Assembly (NCBI GenBank): GCA_031841125.1
Contig: CM063110.1
Coordinates: 27,151,626-27,215,625, forward strand
From: Acanthococcus lagerstroemiae
Taxonomy: Eukaryota > Arthropoda > Insecta > Hemiptera > Eriococcidae
DNA: 64,000 nt
Reading direction: 5' to 3'
Positions 12,056 through 23,900 of the stretch are shown one piece after another; position 1 is the first letter of the stretch; each line of letters starts with the position of its first letter. Position numbers and translations under genes: made by a program. Below the pieces are notes generated by a model. That model made no database searches. It saw only the letters and a list, made by a program, of their open reading frames with translations, and was not told the origin of the DNA.

Positions 12056-12106
12056 TGTAATTTTTTTATTGGCCTTGTTACCTTACTTTTTGAACGACCT
12101 TCGTAT
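12056..12106. mobile_element. Solo mariner terminal repeat
   Basis: 'GGCCTTGTTACCTTACTTTT' followed by TGAACGACC repeats the mariner TIR seen at 11189 and 11860-11896. It sits between the palindrome and the next LINE copy. Confidence 0.75.
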
Positions 12107-13506
12107 TTCCTCTATTTTTATGTGGTCTCGTAGTTTCACTTGGAGAATGCTCCTCAGCATTGAGTTTTGGGTCGTGTTAATCTTTTTTTCCTGTTTTCTG
12201 GTGGTGGTCCAGGTCTGGGCCCCGTAGATTAGGACAGGGAGGATAGTGCCTTCCCAAATTCTTATTTTAGTGTTCAATGTCATTTTACTCTTCAGTATGT
12301 TTCTCTGTGCCCAAAATGCGTTCCAGGCATTCGCTCTACGAATTTTTAGTTCTTTTTCTGTTTTATTTTTGGTTGATAGAATCTGTCCCAAATACCTGTA
12401 TTCCGTAACCTCTTCTATTTTTATGTTGTCAGTTTTGATTTCGTCAAGATGTTTGATGTTTGTTATGATTTTTTTATATTTGTTTTATCCTGGTTAATTG
12501 TCAGGCCAACTTTCGCACTCTCTCTCTTCAGATCCTCCGCCATAGTTCTAAGTTCGTTCCCATTCTTTGCTATAATCGCGATATCGTCTGCAAATCTAAG
12601 GTTATTTAAATATTTTTAGTGGAATAAATTTGGGTCTCTAATTTTAATTTGGATCCCCCTTCCATGCCAATTAATTTGCCGAAAAACATGTTCTAAGACT
12701 GCGTTGAAAATGTTTGGGGATAGTGGATCCCCTTGTTTTACTCCACGTTCAACTCTAAACCACTCGGTTTCTTTATCCAGTTCAACTTGGGCTTTTGAGT
12801 TTTCATCTATATTTTTTAGAATTTTGATGATCTTTTCCGGAAGCCCTTGCCGAGCTAACGAAGCCAAATTTTGGCATGAAAGAGGGAGTCAAAAGCTTTA
12901 TTAAAATCTATAAACATAATAGCCAAGTTTATGTTGAATTCGTTGGTTTTCTCTAGGAGTTGACTAAGTGTTTGAATATGGTCGATTGTGTTAAAGTTTT
13001 TTCGGAATCCTGCCTACTCCACTGGCTGTTGGTCATCTAAAATCTTATTTTCATAAACCCTTTCCCAATATTCGAGGACAGACTGATCGGATGGTAGTTA
13101 TTGATCTCTGCTCGGTCTCCTTTCTAGTGGAGTAAGATGATCTCCGAATCACACCATTGTCCTGGGGGAAGACCCAAGGAGAGCACCCAGTTGAATAGTT
13201 TAGCCAATGGTTCTGCCAAGATTTTTCCAAATGTTTTTAAGCTTTCGTTTTGAATACCATCTGGCCCTGGGGCCGACCTGGTTTTGATCTATTGAGGGTT
13301 TGTTCTATTTCCGTGGGGCTTATGGGGGTAATATCTTCCTTGTTGTGCACATTTTCCTGCCACCTGTCTGGGTTGCCCTCTGTCGGTCTCTTATCTGAAT
13401 ATAAATCCCCGTAGAATTCCGTGGCTAGTTTGGCTATTTCTTCGCGGTCACTAATTGCTCCCCCTCGTTTGTTTTTAATTTTTGGAAAGAGGCATGTTGT
13501 ATTCAT
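12083..13506 (-). pseudogene. Degenerate LINE ORF2: linker, RT core and C-terminus
   Basis: Reading leftward on the reverse strand, the pieces are in the correct order for one LINE. 13506-13237 is the linker before the RT ('ATEFYGDLYSD', 'ISPTEIEQTL'). About 13230-12900 holds the early RT blocks. 12867-12616 has 'LARQGLPEKIIKILK' and 'RGVKQGDPLSPNIFN' (motif B). 12391-12083 is the C-terminal 'WEGTILPVLIYGAQTW'. Stops and frameshifts separate them and the endonuclease is missing. Probable RTE/'craniofacial development protein 2-like' clade, by the PVLxYGAxTW and RGVKQGDPLSP forms. Confidence 0.85.
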
Positions 13507-13509
13507 TAC

Positions 13510-13850
13510 TTTTTTCGATTAGTTGATTGATAATAAAGAGTTGGTCTATCGTCGAACTGCCTTTTCTAAAGCCCGCTTGTTCTTGACTTTGCGACCAGTC
13601 CAATTGATTGTACATTCTGTTTTTTAGAATGTTTGCAAAACTTTTCGAGATGTTAGAAGCTGATAGGGCAATAGTTGCTAATATCGTTTATCTCCTTTTT
13701 TGAATAAGAGGATGATCTGTGAGAGGCGCCATTGATCTGGGATTGTTTCTTTTTCCATGATACTATTGAACATTTTGGCTAATAGAGGGGTTGAAAAAAG
13801 TGAGAATACCGAAGTAAAATGTTGCGAACTTTTTTTGATTATTTGTGCCC
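13510..13850 (-). pseudogene. Second LINE RT fragment
   Basis: On the reverse strand 'KMFNSIMEKETIPDQWRLSQ' and 'IILLFKKGDKRY' match the N-terminal RT block (IPxxWxxxxIxLxFKKGD). Another 100 residues' worth of broken frame follows toward 13510. It overlaps the gene order of the copy at 12083-13506, so it is a separate insertion or a duplication. Confidence 0.75.
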
Positions 13851-14412
13851 ACGGTACAATATAAAGGTATATTGACACGAGTCTATCTCGCCCGTACTGA
13901 CCGCTGTCCGAGACTGTGTAATACTTCGGGAACGCTCCGCGAGATAGCGCCGTCTGCAAAAACTCTGTTTTCAACTGATTTACATTGCGAAAAATGGTCC
14001 AATAAGTCCAATAAAACTTCAATAATTTTTATGAATTTTAATACAGATCCAATAAAAATTGAAAAATGAGGAATTATGCATTATTATTTATAAAAGGGTC
14101 AATTCTTGGAACCAGAAATCCCAACCTAACATTTTTGGACTTCTTTTCTATGTCTCCGAAGTACTCAAGCATACTCTGCGTGGTCCCTTCTTTTCTGTGG
14201 TCGTGGTAAAACATAAAAAGCCCGAAAAGAGTCCAATAAAAGTCCAATATTTTTGATTTTCAAATTTGTTAGACACCCCCTGTAACAAATAACTAGTAAC
14301 CTCGTTACTCGAGGAGGGTCTGTTACGTTTAGAAAAGTACGAAACGTGCAATACTCCAGTCGTAAGCAAAATTCAAAATAAAAATAGAACGTAAAAAACG
14401 TCATCTCCTTGG

Positions 14413-14669
14413 CAGAGACGAAACTTGACTTTCACTTAACGGGGGGGGGGGGGGAAGAAAATTTGCCGACGAATATTTTTATCTGTAAAAAATTTAAAAT
14501 TTGCCGATTTTTCAATCAAAATGTACTTATTTTAATTGAAAAAAACATAAAAACAAACAAACATTCTTTAAAAATGAAAAATTCAAATGAACAGTTTCAA
14601 AATTTGCCGACTGCCAAATTATGGGGGGCGGGGTGTTTCAACCCTCGACACCCCATAGTTTCGTCCCTG
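14413..14669 (-). mobile_element. CAGGGACGAAAC-type MITE
   Basis: Read on the reverse strand, it starts CAGGGACGAAACTATGG and ends CAAGTTTCGTCTCTG. It is 257 bp and contains 'TTTGCCGACTGCCAAATTAT', shared with copies at 53.2 and 55.8 kb. Flanks CTCCTTGG and TTCGTTGG agree at 6 of 8 positions, a plausible decayed hAT duplication. Confidence 0.75.
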
Positions 14670-14699
14670 TTCGTTGGCTCTATATATTGAGAATGACGC

Positions 14700-16800
14700 T
14701 CGCACAGTAATGAAGATCAAGATCAATGAGCACTACTAAAGAAGAGAAAAACGAAGGGGAAAAAGAAGTAATTAAAGGCCCTAATAAATTCGAAATTGTT
14801 GCTTATAATTATTTTTACTATTTTCAGTTAATTGATTTCTCGGACACAAAGTGCAACTGAACTGAACTGTGACTTAGATCGTACTGAAAAAATAAATCAA
14901 AGAAGAAAGAAAGCGATTGCAATAGGCTCGGCTGCTCGTAGCCGACCCTAAAAGTGGAACATTCTAATTCACGAACAGCGTTGCGAACTGTACAGTAACT
15001 TGCTTATTCCATATGGTTTTAGAGGACTGGAACTCATGTACGGTAATGAGACTGGACAACTCAAACTTCAAAATTTGCTACTAATTTTCTAATTCGACCA
15101 AAAAACAAAAAAAAAAAACCAACCTAATTCTTCTGTTAACTGGACTGCACAGTTACACATAGTGCCCCATGATTGACAGTGAGAATAATTCATTTTCAGT
15201 GAAGTCGACGGCTATGTTTGGTGGATTATATGGCGATGCACGCATGCCAAAGTCGCTCCTCAGACACCGCACCCCTGGCCCTACCGTTTCGAGTATCGCA
15301 TCAGTGACCAGAGGGACGCATTGAGACTGGCCCGAGCCCCCATTTTACCTCTCTGCTTCGGATTCGCGCTGTCCTACCAGGGCCAGTATGGGACACCTTA
15401 ATGATCGAAGCAAAGCTCACACAGCATTAAACTGGAATTCGGGTGCACCACAGACGGACGCGCTTCCTTCCTTCGTCCCTCATCACCTCCTCATCTTGGT
15501 ATGTGTGGCGACACAGGAAGGCGATGACGGCATGGTGAGCCCTGCCGAGGGAGTTGATGATTATGATGAAAATCTTTTTGAAATGTTAAAATGTTACTGT
15601 GATAGTGTAATATAGTAGTTACTGGGTGGAAACCCGGGTGCACCCTGTAACTTGCTAAAAAAAAAAATTAATTGTGGAAAATGTTTATGCAATTTTGCGA
15701 AAATTCTGGCGTGCGGTAATAAGGGTTAAAATACAGTAATTTCTTTTTTTGAAAATATGGCAACCCTATTATCAAAAGTTGGTAACGTTGTTTACGAAGT
15801 ACATAATTTTGATTCTTTCTTCTTCCCTCTTGTTTTCTTCTTCATGGACCGGTTTTCCTTACGCTCATATTGACGCATATGGATCAGATGGCTGAATTCG
15901 AAGTCCCTCTTAGGAATTGTCTTCTTCCATTAAAAAGAAATATCTGGATTTGTCGGAGAGAGTGAACAGAGATAACTAAAGACGTAAGATAAGTATTTAA
16001 GAAACAGGCCCGTATGAGTATATCCTAAGGGGGGGGGGGGGCTCGTATTTGTTGACTATAGTATATAAAATAACTGAATAATAGACCGTCATTCATACCG
16101 TCTTTTAATTATCAATAACTACTAAAAGATTGCGGAATTTAGCTTTTCTTGCTTTTGAACATAAACGACTGAAAAAAAATTGATGTTCGCGACATTCTGA
16201 GAGCTTTACTTATCGATCAAAAAGAACGGAAAGTACAATTATTCTGATTGAATTTTTAATTTTATTTGTAACAAAAATGTAAAAACGTAATTATGATAAT
16301 AAATTGAGTATCATACGTTTTATTTTGTTTTTATTCTCGTGTGATCAATAAAACTTTGAAAATTGAAGATTCAACATATACCTATCTTCAAAAATGAAAA
16401 AGGAATTTCAAACTATTTTATTTATGCATTCATATAAATCCAAAAATTTTGGAAAAGTGAATTTTTTTTTCAAACGTTTTAAAAATTTATCAGATGCTTC
16501 TAAAAAATGTGGGGGGCTCGTCAATTTTTTTTTTGGTGTGGGGGTTTTCTGGTTACGGGCCTGTTAAGGAAGAAGATCAGTTCCGTCCATGGATCAACTT
16601 CTGCTTCATTCATTTTCATATACCTGTTCTTCATTGGAGGCATAGCCGGACTTGCAAAATATAACAAAACACGGCATTTTAAAAGAATTCGCTTGAAATC
16701 GCAATCAAATTAAAAAAATTCGACGTAAAATGAGGAATCTACAGGAGTGCTATGAAGTTTTTTACATATCAACAATGATAAGACTGGAGTTTTTTGCAGT
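14700..16800. other. No gene; one dispersed-repeat copy
   Basis: 15215-15330 is the inverted copy B of the repeat at 3145-3740. 15380-15615 holds a 75-codon open frame with no family resemblance. The rest is AT-rich with G and A runs (16030, 16505). Confidence 0.5.
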
Positions 16801-16804
16801 GGCG

Positions 16805-18701
16805 CACAGTGGGAGATTTCAGAATTTGACGCTGCAAAAGTCAAAGAATAAAGTTTCTGGAATTAGGTAAAAATTGGTCCAGGTGTTCGTTATACTCCCA
16901 CTACTAAATGTGCACAGTATCGCTACTGCGGTAATCACCTAGAGTACTGTTATGCCCAGCCCAGTAAAACGGTTATTATCGTCTACTTGTTTAACTTGTG
17001 TTAACTCGGGGATTTTTAATGCAAAATAGTAATGTGCATATGTATATCATTGAAAAGAGAATTTCTTCATCTTTTACGGCGTTTATATTGTTTCATGATT
17101 TGATCTAACATTTTTTTTTAAATGAAGATAAAGTATGTAAAATTTTTATGTTAATATGTATTACATTGTGGTCCAGAAGTAGTTTGTGCCGAACTATGCC
17201 AAAATGGTTCTAGCGGCATTAGTTTCGTCTAATCATGTGCTTCAAAGGTCGATGGGTAGATTTTCCTACAACGTCCAACTTTGGGCAAAAACCAAGTTGA
17301 AAGGCCATAAATGAGAGTACTGAACTATTTTTTGATAAATTTAATAAATTTGAGTTTTTCCTCATCTTTCACTCAATCATTTGTAAAATTGATACCAATT
17401 TGTGTCAACAGTGTACTGTAATGCACAATCATTGACCGGGTTTTATAAATAAAAATAAATAAAAAAAGACCCCGGCTATTGTAGCGTTAGGACAAAAATA
17501 GGCTCAACAACGAATTCAGCGCGTTAAAAAATTTATATTTAGACACCTAACTCGATTTTGTCAAAAATTTTGAATTCCCCCCCCCCCTCATATAGGGTTT
17601 AGGTTATCAGATAGGGTACCTGCATAAGCTCAAAAATGAATTCAGCGTGTCAAGAAACATATATCCAGACACCCGACTCGATCTTCTTCGAAAATTTTGT
17701 ATTTTCATTCCTTTTAAAGGGAGTAGGTTACCACATGGGGTAAAATAGGCCCGAAAACGAATTCAGAGTCTCAAAAAACAGAAATATTTAGACACTCACT
17801 TCTATTCTTTCAAAAATTTTGAACATTCTTCCCCCAATACAGAGGTAGGTTACCGGATGTGCTAATATAACTTCAAAAACGAATTCAGCGTCTCAAGAAA
17901 CATACATTTAGATATCCAGTTCGATTTTTTCAAACATTTTGGATCTTCAACCCCCAATAAAGGAGGAAGGTTATCAGATGGGGTGAATATAAGCTCGAAA
18001 TCGAATTCAGCGTCTTAAAAAACATATATTTGGACACCTAACTCGATTTCTTCAGAAATTTTGTATTTTCATCCCCCTGGTTACTCGGTGGGATAAACAC
18101 GAGCTCAAAAACGAATTCAGCGTTTCAAAAAACAAAAATATTTCGACACCCACTTCGATTCTTCCAAAAATTTTGAATATTCTTCCCCCAATACAGGGGT
18201 AGGTTACTGGATGTGCTAATATAATCTCGAAAACGAATTCAGCGCCTCAAAAAACATACATTTAGGTATCTAATTCGATTTTTTCAAACATTTTGAATCT
18301 TCAACCCCTCCATCAACCGAGGGTAGGTTACCAAATGGGGTGAATATAAGCTCAAACACGAATTCAGCGCCTCAAAAAACATATATTTGAACATCTAACT
18401 CGATTTTTCAAAATTCTTGGATTTTCATCCCTCTATAAAGAGGGTATGTTACCAAGTGGGGTAAAAATGAGTTCAAAAACGAACTCAGCGTCTCAATAAA
18501 CATATTCATAGATACCAAACTTGATTTCTTCAAAATTTTTGGATTTTCATCCCCCAATAAAGGGGGTAGGTTACCAGATGGGGTAAAAATAAGCTCAAAA
18601 ATGAACTCAGCGAGCCGAAATACCGCTAAATTGATATATTGTTGTTAATAGTTTCACGAATCCGATTTTTGCAGCTTCAAATTTTGGAATCTCCCACTGT
18701 G
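16805..18701. mobile_element. Transib-like element carrying a satellite array
   Basis: The left end is CACAGTGGGAGATTTCAGAA and the right end is the near-complement TTTTGGAATCTCCCACTGTG. Both sides carry a 5-bp duplication TGGCG (16800-16804 and 18702-18706). A CACAGTG-type heptamer at the tip and a 5-bp GC-rich duplication are the marks of Transib transposons, the relatives of RAG1. No transposase frame is left; 17500-18610 is filled by a 122-bp satellite. It may instead belong to another CACxxTG superfamily, but a 5-bp duplication best fits Transib. Confidence 0.65.
17511..18612. repeat. ~122-bp satellite, about 10 copies
   Basis: 'CGAATTCAGCGTCTCAAAAA' recurs at 17511, 17637, 17758, 17880, 18002, 18112, 18234, 18359, 18480 and about 18602, usually 121-126 bp apart with one 110-bp unit. 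Each unit holds 'ATATTTAGACACCTAACTCG', 'TTTTGAAT...CCCCC' and 'AGGTTACCAGATGGGGT'. Units are 75-90% alike by eye, so the array is old. Confidence 0.9.
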
Positions 18702-18719
18702 TGGCGCTACATGGTGGCG

Positions 18720-20300
18720 CATCAGCGAACTATTTCATACATACGGACAAGATTTTCGCGTCGTGTCAATACCTCTATATTGTACCGTGTGTGTGCCTTT
18801 ATTCTCTAAATTTGTGTACGCTTCCAGCAGAGGTGTAGACGATGTGAGTGCTCCCCTCAGCCCCCTCGTCTAATTGAAACTTGATAAGAAGTATCGGATT
18901 CGTTTTGTGAAATCAGTTCCTCGTGGTTTTTGGCGTATCTGCGGATTCCCTAGATACTTCTGTTGTGTACCTATTTTTGAAATTTGTATTTTGTACGTGT
19001 CGAAGAGACTCCCGAACATCAATTGAGGCCCCTTTCTAGGCGTTTTCCGAGTGGCCCTATTGCCCTAGTCTGCCTCCTACACCCGGGACAATTCGCCGAA
19101 ACCTTTGCCTTGTCCCCGAGGTATACAGGACGACTTTAGCGGATGCGCCGCCGCGCAATCGAAGTCGAGAAAACCCGCCCAACTGCGCGGTTCCCCCCGA
19201 AAATCTCCGAAACGACATTTATCCGCAATCGTCGTGCGAATTGCGAATGGGAATGGAAATACAGAAAAACCCCGAGAATGGAAAAGCGAAAACGATGAAC
19301 CGGGAAAAAGAAAGCGAATAAAGGCGGCCGCCAACCAATGACAAAACGCAGCCGAGTGCCGACCTTTACGCAACCGTATCCCAGTCGTCCAATAATACGA
19401 AGAAAAGTGGAAATGCGAGAGAGACCAAATGATTTCGCTCGAATATACGCGCGAAATCGTATACGGCACAAAAGCGCAAATAGTCGTCGCATTTGAAATG
19501 GAAATAAAAAGGGGCGATGCTTATTTCCTATTCGTCGGGTTCGCGAATCGGGAGCGCGGTGTTCCGCGCGGTTTTTTTTTTTGTGTGCTCCGCTTTTCCT
19601 CGTACCCGCGACGAGTCGCTTTTTCCCCGGGCCGAAATAACTCGCTGCTGAAAAGCGGTACCGCTGCCTGGAATACACGCTGGAGCCGAGTGCTATGCAC
19701 AGCATCGACGTTTTGCGAAGTATCTGGAGCATACGCGTGAAAATTCGATACCCAGTTTTTCGTTTCACATTCCGCGGAATCGTCGACGACGCGCACACAC
19801 ACCGGCAAAGAAGGCAAAAAAAGGAGAAAAAAAAAAGAAAAGCGAAGCAAATAACGGGAAAATTGAAGAAAACCTAAACAATGGAAGCCACCTTCTATTG
19901 ATCGAATTGGCAAAACGGGCGTGTTCCTCCTTGTGCCCCGGAGTCAGTTTCGTCTATCGTCGGGTGAAAAGCTCTCTCGCTCTCTCGCTTACCGAGTGCC
20001 GCCGCCTCGCCGCAGCCCGGTGTCATTTATTTTACCCGCAATTGCGACGAGCGAGAATAAAATTGCGAAAAATTTATCGTTTCCCAGCGGCGGTTCAGCT
20101 ATTCCGTTTATAGTTTTGTTTTATTATTCGCCTGCGTTGAGTACGCTCTGGTATGCGAGGGGGGGGGGCACTAACCGTAGTCGTTTCATTTTGCTTGTAC
20201 TTCTATTTAGACGCATGAATTTTACAGAGCTCGATTTGCGAGTCGACTCGCGTATTAGTACGAGGTGCATTTCCTCGCTCCTCACCCCACCCACGCTGAT
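18720..20300. other. GC/CpG-richer unique block, no gene recognised
   Basis: From about 19070 the sequence becomes rich in CpG (CGCCGCCGCGCAATCG, CGGGTTCGCGAATCGG), unlike the AT-rich surroundings. Long overlapping frames exist on both strands (up to 220 codons), which is expected from low stop density. None shows a recognisable domain, codon pattern or splice structure. It could be a promoter region or 5' exon of a host gene, but nothing confirms this. Confidence 0.4.
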
Positions 20301-20475
20301 AGACTTGAAGTATATGCCATTCGTGTGTGCTGGTTTGTGCTTGAGATCCCCTCATTGTGCTGCCCCCCTTATGAAAAACTTTCGGGGACTGTAGAAACGA
20401 GAGTATTGCCACTTTCAACTAGAGAATCGAAAATGGTGTCAGTCGTTTGTGCTGGATTGTGCTGAAAACCCGGCC
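20300..20475 (+). repeat. 'GTTTGTGCTG' dispersed repeat
   Basis: Two tandem versions ('CGTGTGTGCTGGTTTGTGCT', 'CGTTTGTGCTGGATTGTGCT'). Inverted relatives ('AGCACAAACGACGGGGTTTT') occur at 26590-26800. Confidence 0.6.
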
Positions 20476-20519
20476 GTTTGTGCTGTCTCCTTTCCTGAGA
20501 CATTCGAGAAAACTTTGGG

Positions 20520-20815
20520 GGGGCTGTGGACTGCAAATGGGAGAATAAAAGCAGACAAGGATTACGAAGTAATATTCTCGGGTGAAGAAAAACATGAACA
20601 CGAAGTAGGAGTCCTAATACAGACCAGACTGAGCAACCAAATTATTGCCGTAATCCCCAAATCAGAAAGACTACTTTTCATAAGACTCAAAACAAAGCCA
20701 ATTGTGATTAACAAAATGTACGCGCCGACAGCAGAGGTAGAACAATTCCAGAGGGATCTTGAAGAAATGCAGATAAACGTGAAAAACAATGATACTAGGG
20801 GGCTTTGTCCCCTGG
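20520..20815 (+). pseudogene. LINE endonuclease fragment
   Basis: The translation shows 'DYEVIFSGEEKHEHEVGVLI', 'PKSERLLFIRLKTKPIVINK' and 'MYAPT', the middle of an APE-type endonuclease of RTE/CFDP2-like LINEs (Y..I.SG...H..GVG; SDRVL.I.L..K...I.I..VYAPT). N- and C-terminal parts are missing. It stops about 160 bp short of the foldback element. Confidence 0.8.
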
Positions 20816-20975
20816 CCGCTTTGCGGCCCACCCCCCGCCGTCACTCGCTTTGCTCGTGCCGGCCTGCAGTTCCCCCACCCCCACCCCCTGGATATCGTAG
20901 GGCCAGCGTCAAATTTACGCCAGTTTGGCGCTAGCACCTACCCATTCGCGTATCGCGTCGGTGATCAGAGGAGCT

Positions 20976-23900
20976 TATACCGGATGTTCCACGAAAGCCC
21001 CCCCTGTTTTTTCACGAACCGATGGGCAGATCATCCCGGGACGAAAATGATTTTCCAGTCGTAAAGTCTAGTTTCTCCTGAGCTTAAAAAATTTTCTCTC
21101 CCTTTCACGGGGGACTGGAATCTACCACCAACTTCGGAATCTTAAATAGGAAGGTATGCCTTTATGCACCTCGTTGGAAAGGCCATTTACTTCAAAATAC
21201 AAATCCGTGGAAAAAAATCAAAATTTGTCAATTTTGGGGGGCCAGGGGCCTAGAGATGACCAAAATCCACCCAGAATCAAAGTGTGTTGACCTATCAAAC
21301 GAACTATCGAAAATGGGGTTTTCCAGGTCGCTGATTTCGAATATTGTCTTATTTTTCCGATTTGACTAACCCAGGAGGCAGAACATTCAAAACTTTTGGG
21401 CAGAAGGGGTTACGGTGTTCCACGAAAGTTACCTCTCCCATTTTTTCCCGAACCGATTGGCGGATCTTTGCCGGACGAATTACCATCTTCCTGCGGCAAG
21501 GTCTAGTTTCTCTAGGCTCCCCCATTTCTGGGGGGCTGTAAGGTGCCACCAACTTCGGAATCTTAAATGGAAAGGTATGCCTTTGTGCACATCGCTGGAA
21601 ACAGCATATCCTGCAAAATACGAATCCGTGAAAAAATTTCCAAATTCATCAAATTTGGGGGCAAGAGGCCTAAAGATGACCAAAATCCATCAAAAATCAA
21701 AGTGTCATGACCTAGCAAACTGACTATCGAAAATGGGGTTTTCGAGGTCGCTGATTTCGAATGTCACACTTTCCTCCCGATTCAACCCGTTTTGGGGCCC
21801 TAAAATTCAATTTTAGACTCAAAAGTGATTCTAATTCACAAATTTTTGAGTTTCTGAACGCAAGTTATCAAAGTGGCTTCGTGCACATCGTTGGATAAGG
21901 CAGTTCCTCTAAAATACGAATTCGTGAAAAAAAAATGGCAAATTCATCAATCTTGGGAGACAGGGTCTAACCCTAGCCAAAACGTATCCAAAATCAGGTA
22001 ACTAAATTTGCTGCCATTTACAAATTTTTGAATTTCTCATTGCAGATTATCCAAATGACTTTATGCACGTCATTGGAAAGTTAACTTCCCCCCAAAAACG
22101 AATCTGTGCGAAAAAAGTTTGGGTTCATCACGTGATTTCCTACATCCAGCGCATCCTAGGGCCCCGAAATCCGAAATTTGAATAGGAAAGGTGGTGTCAA
22201 GTACAAATTCTTGACATTTTGGGACTTACAAGACATACAGAGTTAATCAGTTTTCGTATAGGAAAACCCGGCATGTTGCTATGAATAAGCTGCATATTAC
22301 TGTGCTCTGTGGCGCCGTGACGGACAACAGAAAATGCAACGATTCGGGGGGAAAACTTCGATTGTTTCTGTAGAATTATATGGAAACTCGTCAGAAAAAA
22401 TAATCTCCGAAGAATTTCTTCGGAAACTTCGGGGAAGATCTCGGATGATTTTTAAGGAATTTCGTCGGTATTGTTGGAAAAAAATTCCAATAATTTCCAA
22501 AGAATTTCTTCGGAAATGTCGGGGAAAATCTCCGATGAATTTTACGGAATTTCATCGGAACTCGAAAGAAATCTCCGATAAATTTCAAGGAATTTCATCG
22601 GAAATGGTAGGAAAATCTCCTATAATTTAAAAAAAAAATTCATCGGAACTCGGGAAAAATCTCCGATGATTTTTATAAAGAATTTTATCGGAGGGAAAGT
22701 CTCCAATAAATTGCAAAGAATTATTTTGGAAACGGGAAAAATCTCCGATAAATTTTAAGGAATCTCATCGGAAATTGTTGGAAAATTCTGCAATTTAAGG
22801 AATTTTTTCGGAACTCGGGAAAAATCCCGATCATTTTTAAAGAATTTCAACGGAAATTGTTGGGGAAAATGCTGATTATGTCCGAAGAATCTCATCGGAA
22901 ACCTTTAGAAAAAATTTCCTATAATTTCCAAAAAGTTTAATCAAAATTCTTCGAAGAAGTTGTTCCGATAATTTTTGAAGCTTGTCATAGGAAATATTCG
23001 GGGGAATTCCCCCATAGTTTAATAATTCAAAAATTATCGGAACATATTCTCCAAGAGTTTAATGAAATTTTTTTGGAAATCATTGGAAATTTTTCCTAAA
23101 GATTTCCGATGAGATTCTTCGGAAATTATCGGATTTAATTTCCAACAATTTCCGATAAAATTACTTAAAATTTATCGAAAATTTTTCCGAGTTCCCATAA
23201 AATTCCTTAAAATTTTATTGGAGATTTTTTCCAACGTTTCCGAAGAAATTCTTCGGAAATTGTTGGAATTTTTTTCAACAGTTTCCGATAAAATTATTTA
23301 ACATTTATCGGAGATTTTTCCCGAGTTCCAATGAAATTCTTCAAAAATTATCAGAGATTCTTCCCGAGTATTTCCCAGAAATACTTCAAAAATTATCGAA
23401 AAATTTTCTTGAAAAATGTTGATGAAATTTCTTGGAAATCATTGGACATTTTTCTAAAGATTTCCGATGAGATTCTTCGGACGATATCGGAATTTTTCCC
23501 AACAATTTCCGATGAAGTTCCTTAAAAATTCACCAATTTTCCCCGACGTTTCCAAAAAAATTCTTTGGAAATTCTTGGAATTTTTTCCCAACAAAATTCC
23601 GGTGAAATTCCTTCAAAATCAGCGGAGATTTCTCCGTGTAACATTCGGAATCAGCGACCTCGAAACCCCCTTTTCGATATCTGTTTGCTAGGTCATCAAT
23701 TTTGGACGGATTTTAGTCATCTCTAGGCCCCTTACCCCCAAATTTGATGAATTTTGAAATTTTTCTTATGGATTTATACTCTTGAGGAGGTTCCCTATTC
23801 AACGATGTGCGTGAAGCCACTTTGATAATCTGCATTCAGAAAGTCAAAAATTTGTGAATACTGGAACCAATTTTAGGTTGAAAATTTGGATTTTAAAACT

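Larger units (their letters stand above)
11030..12060. repeat. ~1-kb palindrome of LINE 3' piece + mariner 3' end
   Basis: 11040-11188 ('CATCTCCTGACCG ... GTTTTTGACTTTAGTTCT') is the inverse of 11897-12057 ('AGGACTAAAGCCAAAAACAT ... CCGGTCAGGAGATG'). Inside, mariner terminal repeats face each other. The LINE part is an RTE-like C-terminal region ('LRNWAGHV...DPRPRQE..RPVR'). The arms differ by a few bases and the centre is near 11470-11550. Confidence 0.8.

Noticed and set aside
17511..18612. CRISPR-like array (regular 122-bp spacing)
   Set aside because: The whole unit is repeated, including the 'spacers'; this is a eukaryotic satellite.
19136..19798. 220-codon reverse-strand open frame in the CpG-rich block
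   Set aside because: It overlaps equally long frames on the other strand, is arginine/serine-rich from GC bias, and has no domain or splice signal. Likely chance.
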